From: Amycolatopsis sp. CA-128772
GTDB taxonomy: Bacteria > Actinomycetota > Actinomycetes > Mycobacteriales > Pseudonocardiaceae
Length of the DNA: 64,000 bases
Assembly: GCF_002904295.1 (NCBI RefSeq)
Contig: NZ_PPHG01000079.1
Span: 24,772-88,771 of the forward strand
Reading direction: 5' to 3'
Shown here: positions 1 to 7,882 of the stretch, piece after piece
Layout of the letters: each line of letters opens with the position of its first letter
How positions within the stretch are numbered: the first letter of the stretch is position 1
Program-made: the position numbers and the translations under genes
Notes under the pieces: model-generated
Told to the model about the DNA's origin: nothing
The model's input: the letters and a program-made list of their open reading frames with translations, nothing else
The model's database searches: none

Positions 1-1028
1 TCGGCCGCCGCGTCGTTCGCCGCGCCCGGGGTGTCGACCAGCGTCAGCACCGGGATGCCCAGGCGGGACGCCAGCCGCACCAGGCGCGCCGCCGTCCGGA
101 AGCCCGAGGGCAACGTCGGCGTGCCGCACTGGGCCGCGTACGCGATCGTCCGGCCGTCGCGCCAGCCGAAGCCGCAGGCAACACCGGGATCCGCGCCGCC
201 GACGCGGTCGCCGCTGATGTCCGCCCGCCAGCCGAAGTAGGCGTCGAGGTACTCCGCGGCCCGCGCTCGTGATGGTGACCGCGCCGCCTGGACCGCTTCC
301 CAGCCCGTCTCGGGCAGCGGGGTGGCCCGCAACGCGGACGGCGGGGGTGCCGCCGCCGTCGAACGCGCGGTCAGCAGCCGCAGCCACCGCTCCAGCGCCG
401 CACCGAGTTCCGCCGGGGCCACCACGGCGTCGACCTGACCCCATTCGAGCTTCGCCTCGGCGGTGTAGGCCTCCGGCGAGCCTTCCGGACGTACCCGCGA
501 GCCCGCGAAGCCGACCTGCGCCTCCGGCAGCGCGAGGACGACGTCGGCGCCCGCGCCGAGCGTCGCCCAGCCGCCGCCGGTCGTCGGGTCGCGCAGCACC
601 GCGATCTGCGGGATGCCCACCGACCGCGTCAACGCCGACGCCCGCGCCACCCGCTGCAGCTGCATCAGCGCCCGCATGCCCTGCTGCATGCGGCTGCCGC
701 CGGTCGCGACCAGCGACACCACCGGCAGCCGCGCGTCGCGGGCGTGCGCGAACGCCGCCTCGAGCCGGTCGCCGGTCCGCTGGCCCAGCGAGCCGCCGAG
801 GAAGCCGAATTCGAAGGCGATCAGCACGGCTTCGACGTCGCCGATCTTCGCCGTCCCGCAGACGACCGACTCCTTCTCGCCGGTGCGTTGTTCCGCGGCG
901 GAACGCGCTTCCCGGTAGCCCGGCCAGCCGATCGGGCCGTCGGCGGGCTCCTCGCGCAGCGGGGTGGCGAACTCCGTGAAACCGTTAGCGATCGCGCCGA
1001 CGACCTCGCGCGCCGGCAGCCTAGGCAC
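1..1028 (-). CDS. acyl-CoA carboxylase-type carboxyltransferase (fused beta/alpha), partial
   Basis: A carboxyltransferase of the AccD/AccA crotonase-fold family that moves a carboxyl group to or from an acyl-CoA. The gene runs off the left edge, so only about 342 residues of its N-terminal part are visible. The first half has the beta-type signature GGSRMQQGMRALMQ. The second half has the alpha-type signatures SGDRVGGADPG, GTPTLPSGFRTAARL and VDTPGAAND, so both half-sites sit on one chain. No N-terminal zinc ribbon is seen. Start is GTG at 1028, overlapping the end of the upstream ligase gene by 8 bp, which implies translational coupling. Coupling to a malonyl-CoA synthetase suggests malonyl-CoA is a substrate or product. 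A role as a biotin-independent malonate decarboxylase subunit cannot be excluded. Confidence 0.8.
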   Translation of the reverse strand, partial: MPRLPAREVVGAIANGFTEFATPLREEPADGPIGWPGYREARSAAEQRTGEKESVVCGTAKIGDVEAVLIAFEFGFLGGSLGQRTGDRLEAAFAHARDARLPVVSLVATGGSRMQQGMRALMQLQRVARASALTRSVGIPQIAVLRDPTTGGGWATLGAGADVVLALPEAQVGFAGSRVRPEGSPEAYTAEAKLEWGQVDAVVAPAELGAALERWLRLLTARSTAAAPPPSALRATPLPETGWEAVQAARSPSRARAAEYLDAYFGWRADISGDRVGGADPGVACGFGWRDGRTIAYAAQCGTPTLPSGFRTAARLVRLASRLGIPVLTLVDTPGAANDAAA

Positions 1029-2445
1029 CGAGCGCCCGCTTCATGACCTTGCCCATGTCGTTGCGCGGCAACGCGTCCAGGAACCGGACGACCCGCGGGC
1101 GCTTGTGCGGCGCCAGCAGCTTGGCCACGTGGTCGGCGAGCTCCTCGGCGGCCGGTGGCTCGCCGGACGGCACGATCCACGCCACGATCCGCTCGCCCAG
1201 GTCGTCGTCCGGCTCGCCGGTGACGGCCGCCTCGGCGACGCGCGGGTGTTCGAGCAGGGCGTTCTCGATCTCGCCCGCGCCGATCTTGTAGCCGCCGCTC
1301 TTGATCAGGTCGGTCGCCTTGCGCCCGACGATCTTCACGTACCCGTCGGTGTCGCGGGTGGCCATGTCGCCGGTGCGGAACCAGCCGTCGTCGAACGCGG
1401 CCGCGGTCGCGTCCGGCCGGTTGAGGTACCCGGTGAACAGGTTCGGGCCGCGGACCTGGATCTCGCCGACCGTCTCGGCGTCGTCGATCACCTCGCCGGC
1501 GTCGCCGACCAGCCTGAGTTCGACGCCTGGGAGCGGGACGCCGACCGTGCCGGCCTTGCGCTCGCCGTCGGCGCGGACGCTCGTGTTCATCAGCGTTTCG
1601 GTCATGCCGTAGCGCTCGACGACCTGCTGGCCGGTCGCCGCGGTGATCCGCTGGTGGTCGTGCACCGGTAGCGCCGCCGACCCGGAAACGAGCAGCCGGG
1701 CCCGCTTGAGCGCGTCGGCCAGCACGGTGTCGGAGTCCACCTCGCCCGCGATGCGGTGGTACATCGTCGGCACGCCGAAGAGCATGGTCGCGCCGGCCGA
1801 CAGCTCCCGCGCGACGCCCTCGGTGGAGAACCGGCCGAGGTGCCGCACCGAGCCACCGCGGCGCAGCGGGCCGAGGATGCCGAGGATCAGGCCGTGCACG
1901 TGGAACAGGGGCAGGGCGTGCACCAGGACGTCGGCGGCGGTCCAGGCCCAGGCGTCCTCGAGGGCGTCGAGCGTGGTCGCGAGCGCGCGGCGGGGGAGCA
2001 CGACGCCCTTCGGCGGGCCGGTGGTGCCCGAGGTGTAGACGATCAGCGCCGGGCTTTCCGGGTCGGGCTCGGCCGGGATCGGCGCTTCCCCGCCGGTCAG
2101 CGGGATGTCCCGGCGGGGCAGCGCGGCCAGGCCGGCGGGCAGCTCGGCGCCCGGTTCGGCCAGGACGAGCGCCGGTTCGCTGTCGGCGAGGATGTGCGCG
2201 AGCTCGCGTTCGCCGATCTTGGGGTTGAGCGGCACCGCCGGCACCCCGGCGAGCAGCGCGGCGACGACCGCGACGCTCGTGTGCACGGTCGGCGTCGCCC
2301 ACACGGCGACCCGGCCGGCCGGCAGCTCGGCGGCGAGCCCACCGGCGACGGCGGCGAGGTGGTCGTAGGACAGGGCGTGGTCGCCGAAGCGCAGGGCTTC
2401 TTTCGCGGCGCCGGCGACGAGAGTGGGGAACAACGGGTCGGGCAC
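1021..2445 (-). CDS. matB: malonyl-CoA synthetase, MatB-type acyl-CoA ligase
   Basis: A 474-residue adenylate-forming ligase of the ANL superfamily that activates malonate (or methylmalonate) to its CoA thioester in the cytosol with ATP. Visible motifs are the P-loop YTSGTTGPPKG, the substrate pocket segment GVPTMYHRIA, the A5 motif ERYGMTETLMNTSVRADGE, the hinge FRTGDMA with RDTDGYVKIVGRK, and the C-terminal catalytic lysine in PRNDMGKVMKRAL. The wording closely matches my recollection of Streptomyces coelicolor MatB, including LNPK near residue 73 and FSTEGVARE. GTG at 2445 is chosen because GGGAGG lies 7 nt upstream. It overlaps the downstream carboxyltransferase gene by 8 bp. It probably supplies extender units for fatty acid or polyketide synthesis. 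Malonate specificity is inferred from the close family match. Confidence 0.88.
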   Translation of the reverse strand: MPDPLFPTLVAGAAKEALRFGDHALSYDHLAAVAGGLAAELPAGRVAVWATPTVHTSVAVVAALLAGVPAVPLNPKIGERELAHILADSEPALVLAEPGAELPAGLAALPRRDIPLTGGEAPIPAEPDPESPALIVYTSGTTGPPKGVVLPRRALATTLDALEDAWAWTAADVLVHALPLFHVHGLILGILGPLRRGGSVRHLGRFSTEGVARELSAGATMLFGVPTMYHRIAGEVDSDTVLADALKRARLLVSGSAALPVHDHQRITAATGQQVVERYGMTETLMNTSVRADGERKAGTVGVPLPGVELRLVGDAGEVIDDAETVGEIQVRGPNLFTGYLNRPDATAAAFDDGWFRTGDMATRDTDGYVKIVGRKATDLIKSGGYKIGAGEIENALLEHPRVAEAAVTGEPDDDLGERIVAWIVPSGEPPAAEELADHVAKLLAPHKRPRVVRFLDALPRNDMGKVMKRALGA

Positions 2446-2544
2446 CGCGGGGACCTCCCAGTGTCGGACTCGATCAGCACGTTACCGCGCGGATCCGTCC
2501 CCTGCAGCAAGCGGCCGAAGACGCTGGTCGTAGGCTGGGACACC

Positions 2545-3210
2545 GTGTTGGTACTGGCGATCGATACCTCGACCCCGGCGGTGACCGCCGGCGTCGTCGA
2601 GCTGGACGGCGATTCGGTCGAGACGCGCGGTGACCGCGTCACCGTCGACCCCCGCGCCCACGGCGAGCTGATCACGCCGCACGCGCTGGCCGCCGCCGAG
2701 GCCGCCGGCGTGACCCTCAAGGACCTCGACGCGATCGTCGCCGGCGTCGGCCCCGGGCCGTTCACCGGCCTGCGGGCCGGGATGGCCACCGCCGCCGCGC
2801 TCGGGCACGCCCTCGGGCTGCCGGTGTACCCGGTGTGCAGCCTCGACGCGCTGGCCGCGGACGTCACCTCGGGCGGCGACGCCTTCCTCGTCATGACCGA
2901 CGCCCGCCGCCGTGAGGTCTACTGGGCCGCCTACGACGCCGACGGCCGGCGCACCGACGGCCCGCACGTCCAGCGCCCGGCCGACGTCGAGACCGACGTC
3001 AATCGGGCGGCCGGCGACGGCGCGCTGCTCCACGCCGCCGCGCTCGACGTCCAGCCGATCGAGCCGCGGTTCCCGTCGGCCGCCGGGCTGGTGAAGGCGG
3101 CTGGGAGCGCGTTGCTCGCTTCGGCTCCGCCGGCCCCGCTGACGCCGTTGTACCTGCGTCGTCCCGACGCCGTCGAGCCCGCCGCGCCGAAACGGGTGAC
3201 CGCCCCGTGA
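2545..3210 (+). CDS. tsaB: tRNA threonylcarbamoyladenosine biosynthesis protein TsaB
   Basis: TsaB is the ASKHA-fold partner of TsaD in making the universal t6A37 modification of ANN-decoding tRNAs. The protein of about 221 residues begins MLVLAIDTSTPAVTAG and has the family's GPGPFTGLRAGMATA motif near residue 75. Start is GTG at 2545, followed directly by TTG at 2548; the alternative TTG cannot be excluded. A longer open frame upstream is out-of-gene extension over the divergent matB promoter. The stop overlaps the rimI GTG by 4 bp, and rimI overlaps tsaD by 1 bp, so the three genes form a tight operon, the usual actinobacterial order. Confidence 0.93.
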   Translation: MLVLAIDTSTPAVTAGVVELDGDSVETRGDRVTVDPRAHGELITPHALAAAEAAGVTLKDLDAIVAGVGPGPFTGLRAGMATAAALGHALGLPVYPVCSLDALAADVTSGGDAFLVMTDARRREVYWAAYDADGRRTDGPHVQRPADVETDVNRAAGDGALLHAAALDVQPIEPRFPSAAGLVKAAGSALLASAPPAPLTPLYLRRPDAVEPAAPKRVTAP

Positions 3211-3686
3211 GACTCGGGCCCCTGCGCCGCATGGACATCGCCCGGTGCGTGGAGATCGAGCAGATCCTGTTCCCGGGCGACGACCCGTGGAGCGCCCGCG
3301 CGTTCCACTCGGAGCTGGACGCGGGCAACTTCTACCTCGCCGCCCGCCCGGACGAGGGCGACGAGCTGCTCGGCTACGCCGGGCTGGCCGTCGTCGGGCG
3401 CCGGCGCGGTGAGTACGAGGCGACCGTGCACACGATCGGCGTCGCGCCCGAGTACCAGGGCCAGGGCATCGGCACGGCGCTGCTGCGGGCCCTGCTGGTG
3501 CGGGCCGACGAGTTCGAGGCGCCGGTCTTCCTCGAGGTCCGCACGGACAACACCACCGCGCTCGCCCTGTACGAGCGCCACGGCTTCGAACGGCTCGGCA
3601 TCCGGAAGCGCTACTACCAGCCTTCCGGCGCCGACGCGTACACGATGGTCCGCCCGGCGCGGACGCGAGACGGGGTGGCGGGCTGA
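3207..3686 (+). CDS. rimI: ribosomal protein S18-alanine N-acetyltransferase
   Basis: A 159-residue GNAT acetyltransferase expected to acetylate the N-terminal alanine of ribosomal protein S18. The acetyl-CoA loop is APEYQGQGIGTALL, preceded by the beta-4 strand TIGV, and the family-typical NTTALALYERHGFERLGIRKRYY segment near the C-terminus (shown here only as landmarks N-T-T and RKRYY) is present. GTG start at 3207 sits inside the tsaB stop (GTGA), and the TGA stop shares a base with the tsaD ATG. Co-transcription with t6A genes is conserved widely in actinobacteria. The substrate assignment follows from context and family; other N-terminal targets are possible. Confidence 0.9.
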   Translation: MRLGPLRRMDIARCVEIEQILFPGDDPWSARAFHSELDAGNFYLAARPDEGDELLGYAGLAVVGRRRGEYEATVHTIGVAPEYQGQGIGTALLRALLVRADEFEAPVFLEVRTDNTTALALYERHGFERLGIRKRYYQPSGADAYTMVRPARTRDGVAG

Positions 3687-4732
3687 TGGCACGCATCATC
3701 ATGGGTATCGAAAGCTCGTGCGACGAGACCGGCGTCGGGCTGGTCCGGCTGCACGACGACGGGACCGTCGAGCTGCTGGCGGACGAGGTCGCTTCGAGCG
3801 TCGAGCAGCACGCGCGGTTCGGCGGGGTGGTGCCGGAGGTGGCCAGCCGGGCGCACCTCGAGGCGATGGTTCCGACCACTTCCCGCGCCTTCGCCACGGC
3901 GGGCTTGTCCATGTCTGATGTGGACGCCATTGCCGTGACGGCCGGGCCGGGGCTGGCGGGTGCGCTGCTGGTCGGCGTGTCGGCGGCCAAGGCGTATGCG
4001 ACTGCCTTGGATGTGCCGTTGTACGGGGTCAACCACCTTGCTGGGCACATTGCTGTGGACACGCTGCAGCATGGGCCGTTGCCGTCGCCTTGTCTCGCGC
4101 TGCTGGTTTCCGGTGGGCACACGCAGTTGCTTCGGGTGGACGACATCGCGTCGTCGATCACCGAGCTGGGGTCCACTGTGGACGACGCTGCGGGGGAGGC
4201 TTACGACAAGGTTGCCCGGGTTCTCGGGCTGCCTTATCCGGGTGGGCCGCCGATCGACAAGGCGGCCAAGAACGGGAATCCTTCGGCGATCGCTTTTCCG
4301 CGGGGGATGACCGGGCCTCGTGATGCGGCGTTCGATTTTTCCTTCTCCGGGTTGAAGACTGCGGTGGCTCGGTGGGTTGAAGGGGCTGCGCGGCGGGGGG
4401 AGGAGATTCCCGTGGATGATGTTGCGGCTTCGTTCCAGGAGGCTGTTGCCGATGTGCTGACGGCCAAGGCGGTTCGTGCTGCGAAGGAGCAGGGAATCGG
4501 CACCATGGTGATTTCCGGTGGTGTTGCTGCTAACTCGCGGTTGAAGGAGCTGGCTGCGGAGCGGTGTGCTGTGGCGGGGATTGAGCTGCGGGTTCCCCGG
4601 CCGCGGTTGTGTACGGACAATGGGGCGATGATTGCTGCGTTGGGGGCTCATGTGGTGGCTGGGAAGCGTCCTGCTACGCCGCTTGATTTCAGTGCCAATC
4701 CGGCTTTGCCGGTGAATGTGGTTTCGCTTTAG
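3686..4732 (+). CDS. tsaD: tRNA N6-adenosine threonylcarbamoyltransferase TsaD
   Basis: A 348-residue Kae1/TsaD protein that transfers the threonylcarbamoyl group to A37 of tRNA together with TsaB and TsaE. The N-terminal IESSCDETG motif, the metal-binding NHLAGHIAVD histidines (HxxxH) and the C-terminal CTDNGAMIAALG motif are all intact, and length is typical. The ATG overlaps the rimI stop by one base. Codon choice changes inside the gene: up to about position 3950 nearly all third positions are G or C, whereas from there to the stop GCT, GTT, GGT, GAT, CGT and TTG are frequent. The gene ends 28 bp from the convergent epimerase gene. Confidence 0.95.
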   Translation: MARIIMGIESSCDETGVGLVRLHDDGTVELLADEVASSVEQHARFGGVVPEVASRAHLEAMVPTTSRAFATAGLSMSDVDAIAVTAGPGLAGALLVGVSAAKAYATALDVPLYGVNHLAGHIAVDTLQHGPLPSPCLALLVSGGHTQLLRVDDIASSITELGSTVDDAAGEAYDKVARVLGLPYPGGPPIDKAAKNGNPSAIAFPRGMTGPRDAAFDFSFSGLKTAVARWVEGAARRGEEIPVDDVAASFQEAVADVLTAKAVRAAKEQGIGTMVISGGVAANSRLKELAAERCAVAGIELRVPRPRLCTDNGAMIAALGAHVVAGKRPATPLDFSANPALPVNVVSL

Positions 4733-4760
4733 TGGCTGGTCCAGCCGCGCAGGTGTCGTG

Positions 4761-5912
4761 CTACGAAGCCGTTGCGGGACTGACCGTCGGGGCTCGTACG
4801 CCCAGTAGCTCCTCGATTGCCGCCACCGCCAGGGTTGCCGCGTTTCCCTCGCCGTAGGGGTTTCCGATCTGGGCTGGGCGTAGCTCTCCGCTCAGTAACC
4901 TTGCCGCCAGGTTGGCGATGCGCTCTGTTTCCGTTCCCGCCAACCATGCGCAGCCCGCCTCCACCACCTCCGCGCGCTCCGTCACGTCTCGCAGCACCAC
5001 CACCGGTGTTCCGAATGTGGGGGCCTCCTCCTGGATGCCGCCCGAATCCGTCAGGACCAGCGATGCCAGGCGCAACGCGCGGACCAGGTCCGGGTACTCC
5101 AGGGGGTCCGTCACCGTTACCCGGGGGAGGCCGGCCAGTGCCGCCTTCACCTGGGCCTGGACCTGGGGGTTCGGGTGGGCCGGGAACAGCACCTGGACGT
5201 CCGGGTGCTCGGCCACGATCAGCTGGACCGCCGCCAGGGTGCGCTCCAGGGGCTCGCCCCAGGATTCGCGGCGATGCGATGTCACCAGCACCAGGCGCTC
5301 GCCCGCCTCCGCCAGCTCCATCTCCAGCAACGCCAGCGCCGTGTCGCGGGCCGGGAGGTCGCGGGCCGCTATCTCCAGGACCGCGTCGACCACCGTGTTG
5401 CCCGTTACCGCTATCTGTTGGCGCGCCACGCCTTCCGAGCGCAACGCCGCCGCCGCGCCCAGGGTGGGGGCCAGGTGCAGGGCCGCGATGCGGGACACCA
5501 TCTGGCGGGCGCCCTCCTCCGGGAACGGGGCCGCCAGGTCGTGGGTGCGCAGGCCAGCCTCCAGGTGGACCACCGGGATGCCCAGCCAGAACGCGGCCAG
5601 CGCGCCCGCCAGCGTTGTCGTCGTGTCGCCCTGGACCACGAGTGCGGCCGGGCTGTGGCGGCGCAGGGTCTCGTCCAGCGCCGGGAGCAAGCCCGCCACC
5701 AGCTCGGCCTGGCCGCCGGTGACCCTCGGTGGCACGTCCAGCCACACGTCCACCGCCAGGCCGAACGGCTCCAGGGCCTGCTCGACCATGCCCGGGTGCT
5801 GGCCGCTGTGGACCACGACCGGGCGCAGTGCCGGGTGCGCCGTCAGGGCCAGGGCCAGCGGCGCCAGCTTGACCGCCTCCGGCCGCGTACCGGCCAGCAA
5901 CATCACTTCCAC
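4761..5912 (-). CDS. wecB: UDP-N-acetylglucosamine 2-epimerase (non-hydrolysing)
   Basis: A GT-B-fold enzyme of about 383 residues that interconverts UDP-GlcNAc and UDP-ManNAc, supplying ManNAc for cell-surface polymers. The motifs are GTRPEAVKLAP at the N-terminus, VQGDTTTTLAGALAAF, VVHLEAGLRT, TGNTVVDAVL, VTSHRRESWGEPLERT and DSGGIQEEAPTFGTPVVVLRD, with RAEVVEAG following. GTG at 5912 is chosen because GAGAAGGGG lies about 9 nt upstream; ATG at 5903 is an alternative. It is convergent with tsaD and lies downstream of the exosortase/anchor locus on the same strand as the anchor genes, so a link with surface polysaccharide made by the nearby GT2 enzyme is possible but not shown. Confidence 0.92.
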   Translation of the reverse strand: MEVMLLAGTRPEAVKLAPLALALTAHPALRPVVVHSGQHPGMVEQALEPFGLAVDVWLDVPPRVTGGQAELVAGLLPALDETLRRHSPAALVVQGDTTTTLAGALAAFWLGIPVVHLEAGLRTHDLAAPFPEEGARQMVSRIAALHLAPTLGAAAALRSEGVARQQIAVTGNTVVDAVLEIAARDLPARDTALALLEMELAEAGERLVLVTSHRRESWGEPLERTLAAVQLIVAEHPDVQVLFPAHPNPQVQAQVKAALAGLPRVTVTDPLEYPDLVRALRLASLVLTDSGGIQEEAPTFGTPVVVLRDVTERAEVVEAGCAWLAGTETERIANLAARLLSGELRPAQIGNPYGEGNAATLAVAAIEELLGVRAPTVSPATAS

Positions 5913-6015
5913 CCCGCGCCGCCCCTTCTCCACGTTGTCCAGTGTCCAGCAGATTTCCCGCCCCCGACGCGCCAGGTGTCCGGGCGGTGTCCAGGCTGTG
6001 TCATTCCCACCTCGA

Positions 6016-6050
6016 GGCCGCCGGCGTGCGAGGGGCACACGCCGGCGGCC
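6016..6050 (-). terminator. hairpin ending the LAXTG/anchor-P transcript
   Basis: A perfect 13-bp inverted repeat (6016-6028 with 6038-6050) lies just after the stop of the small LAXTG gene. There is no T-run after it on the minus strand, so it may be an intrinsic terminator of the actinobacterial, U-poor kind or an mRNA-stabilising stem. Confidence 0.55.
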
Positions 6051-6055
6051 CGCGG

Positions 6056-6232
6056 TCACCGCGCCCGGGAAAGGCGGCGGTTGCGGCGGTGGACGGCGAC
6101 CAGCGCGATCGTCCCGAGCAGGACCAGGAGCACGCCGACGGCCAGCCACCACCCGATGTCGGCGCCGGTGGCGGCGAGGGTGCCCACCCCGCCACCGGCC
6201 ACGCCGACCCCGGCGCCCGGCATCTTGTACAT
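6056..6232 (-). CDS. 58-residue LAXTG-tailed mini-protein without a signal peptide
   Basis: The predicted product is little more than a sorting signal: a short Gly/Val-rich head (MYKMPGAGVGVAGGGVG), then LAATG, a hydrophobic stretch of about 20 residues (WWLAVGVLLVLLGTIALVAV) and a basic tail HRRNRRLSRAR. LAXTG is the recognition motif known for class E sortases of actinobacteria. The ATG at 6232 is 11 nt after the stop of the choice-of-anchor P gene with GCGAGG between, so it is probably translationally coupled to it. There is no room for a secretory signal, so the hydrophobic stretch may serve as a membrane anchor in its own right. A longer start upstream would overlap the preceding gene and is less likely. 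Its function is unknown. Confidence 0.6.
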   Translation of the reverse strand: MYKMPGAGVGVAGGGVGTLAATGADIGWWLAVGVLLVLLGTIALVAVHRRNRRLSRAR

Positions 6233-6243
6233 CCGGACCTCGC

Positions 6244-7011
6244 TCAGGCCTGCGCGGAACGGCGGCGGAAGATGCGCGTGCCGACCGGCATCGCGACGGC
6301 GCCGAGCAGCCCGAGCCCGATCCACAGGCCCGCACCGGACGCCAGCGGCATCGGCGGCGCGGCCGGGCCGCAGGTCGCCGACGACACGACCACGTCACCC
6401 GAGCCGAGGGCCTTGAGCCCTTCGCCGAGCAGCTTCACGTGGACGGCGTTGACCGTGAGGCTGCCGTCCGGGTTCTTGACCTGCTCGTTCAGCGTGATCG
6501 TGGCGACGTTCAGCGCGCCGAGGCCGACCTTGATCTGCGTGTTCGCGGCCGGGGCCGCGTCGACCGCGCCGACGCTGCCGAGGTTCGCGCCGACCAGTTT
6601 CGTGCTGCCTTCGACGCCCTTCTGCGTCGCGGTGCAGACGGCTTCGACGAGCTTGATGCCGACGTCGCCGAGGGCCGCCTTCAGCAGCGGCAGTGCGACG
6701 TCGGCGGTGCTCGCCTTCGCCGTCGCCGCACCGGAATTCTCGTCGCGCTTGGCCTCGGTGTTGATCGCCCCGGCCTTGAGGATGCCGGTCAGGTCGACCT
6801 TCGCCAGGCTGCTGCTCGTCGGCCCGGCGGTGTTCGCGGCGGCGAACGGGCCTGCCTTCACCGCGTCCTGGCCGAGCAGTTTGACGTCGACCTTGACGCC
6901 GTACGCGGATCCGTCGCCGGGAGCCGCCGAAGCGGGGGCCGCGCCGGCGAGCACGACGCTCGCCACGACCGCGGCGAGCAGCCCGCCACGGCGCACGAGG
7001 GAGCTCTTCAT
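6244..7011 (-). CDS. choice-of-anchor P family secreted protein (probable exosortase substrate)
   Basis: A 255-residue exported protein. Residues 1-30 form a signal peptide (MKSSLVRRGG, hydrophobic core, ASAA cleavage). The mature part has the actinobacterial choice-of-anchor P pattern: SAYGVKVDVKLLG near its start, a beta-rich middle, and LTVNAVHVKLLG followed by GDVVVSSATCG. The C-terminus is a tripartite sorting signal: PMPLASGAGLW, a transmembrane segment, then RIFRRRSAQA. ATG at 7011 is supported by GGAGGA 7-9 nt upstream. The gene is divergent from an exosortase gene 331 bp away, which is the expected processing enzyme. The family name is from memory of NCBI family definitions; no protein of this type has, to my knowledge, been characterised biochemically. 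Confidence 0.8.
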   Translation of the reverse strand: MKSSLVRRGGLLAAVVASVVLAGAAPASAAPGDGSAYGVKVDVKLLGQDAVKAGPFAAANTAGPTSSSLAKVDLTGILKAGAINTEAKRDENSGAATAKASTADVALPLLKAALGDVGIKLVEAVCTATQKGVEGSTKLVGANLGSVGAVDAAPAANTQIKVGLGALNVATITLNEQVKNPDGSLTVNAVHVKLLGEGLKALGSGDVVVSSATCGPAAPPMPLASGAGLWIGLGLLGAVAMPVGTRIFRRRSAQA

Positions 7012-7342
7012 CAAGTGGTCCTCCGAATTCGCTGGATTTATCGGGGGGTGCGTGACGGCGGCGCGGATCGAACCGGCTTGCCTGGGACTCGGCACGCGGA
7101 TCGACTATCGCGAAGAGCGGCCGGAATAGCACACGAAATTTCCCGAATCACCGGATCGGGTAAGGCTCGGCATTGTTTTCGCAGGTCGGTTCGACATCAC
7201 TCGAACGGCGTAACAAGTTCCGCGAAGGATCAGCCGATTGGGGCGGTCTTTCCATCCCTCCGGGTGGAAATGCGTGGCACACATGTCCTACGCTCGCCCG
7301 GGTCCCCCACTCGATCGGGAAAACCACACCGAGAGGAACGTC
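7012..7342. promoter_or_regulatory. divergent control region of the anchor-P and exosortase genes
   Basis: This 331-bp gap carries no convincing gene. It must hold the promoters of both divergent units. It is richer in A and T than its surroundings. On the plus strand an inverted repeat GTTCGA-N6-TCGAAC lies at 7189-7206, about 140 bp before the exosortase start, and is a candidate operator. The half-sites are in the opposite order from a LexA box, so it is not an SOS site. A GATAAAT element on the minus strand about 30 bp before the anchor-P start could be its -10 region. Confidence 0.4.
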
Positions 7343-7882
7343 GTGGCGGTAGCGAGCGCTCCGAATTCAGGAATGACACGGTTTCCGCTGGTCATGGCGC
7401 TGGTTGCGCTGGCCGCCGCGGGGGTCGCGGTGGTGCTGGCCGAGCGGCTCTACCGCGAGCTGGAAGTGCGGCTCGCCGGCGCGATCCTCGACCTGTTCAC
7501 TACATCAGGTGTTTATGTGGCACCCGATCGGGAGTCCGTTTACTTTGGGTTGACCAGCGCTACGCCGTTCGGGTTGCGAATGACGCCGGAATGTTCTTCG
7601 GCGTTCCTTTTGCTCCCGCTGCTCGTTGTGACGATGGCCATGCTGTACTTCCGGCCGTCGAATGCGCGACGGCTGTTCTTTTCGCTCGGCATTTCGGCAC
7701 TCGTCGTCGTGCTGGTGAATCAGCTGCGCATTCTCACCATCGTCGGGCTCGTGCGCGGCTTCGGCACCGACGAGGGCTACTACTGGGGCCACACGCTGCT
7801 CGGCTCGATGGTCAGCGTGTTCGGCGGGGCCGTCTCGATCGTCCTGTTCGTCTGGCTGGCCACGCGAAAGAAGAAGGCATGA
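7343..7882 (+). CDS. xrtP: exosortase, XrtP type
   Basis: A 179-residue polytopic membrane cysteine transpeptidase of the exosortase/archaeosortase family, expected to cut the C-terminal sorting signal of its substrate outside the membrane and attach the protein elsewhere. The catalytic triad is visible: Cys84 in MTPECSSAF, Arg129 in NQLRILTIVG and His150 in YYWGHTLLGS, each at the edge of a hydrophobic helix. The C-terminus is WLATRKKKA. GTG at 7343 is chosen from GAGAGGA about 6 nt upstream. The stop overlaps the next start (ATGA). Assignment to XrtP rests on the short length and the adjacent choice-of-anchor P gene. The substrate is probably the divergent 6244-7011 protein. Confidence 0.82.
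   Translation: MAVASAPNSGMTRFPLVMALVALAAAGVAVVLAERLYRELEVRLAGAILDLFTTSGVYVAPDRESVYFGLTSATPFGLRMTPECSSAFLLLPLLVVTMAMLYFRPSNARRLFFSLGISALVVVLVNQLRILTIVGLVRGFGTDEGYYWGHTLLGSMVSVFGGAVSIVLFVWLATRKKKA

Noticed and set aside
821..2302. Long Arg/Ala/Gly-rich reading frames opposite or inside matB, tsaD, wecB and many others
   Set aside because: They are alternate-frame shadows of conserved genes, with compositional bias typical of GC-rich antisense frames.
7189..7206. LexA box between anchor-P and exosortase
   Set aside because: Half-sites are in inverted order with N6 spacing; LexA needs TCGAAC-N4-GTTCGA as at 63189.
4912..7850. One very long plus-strand frame reaching to the GT2 gene
   Set aside because: Only its 3' part after 7879 is coding; the rest is antisense to wecB and the anchor-P gene.
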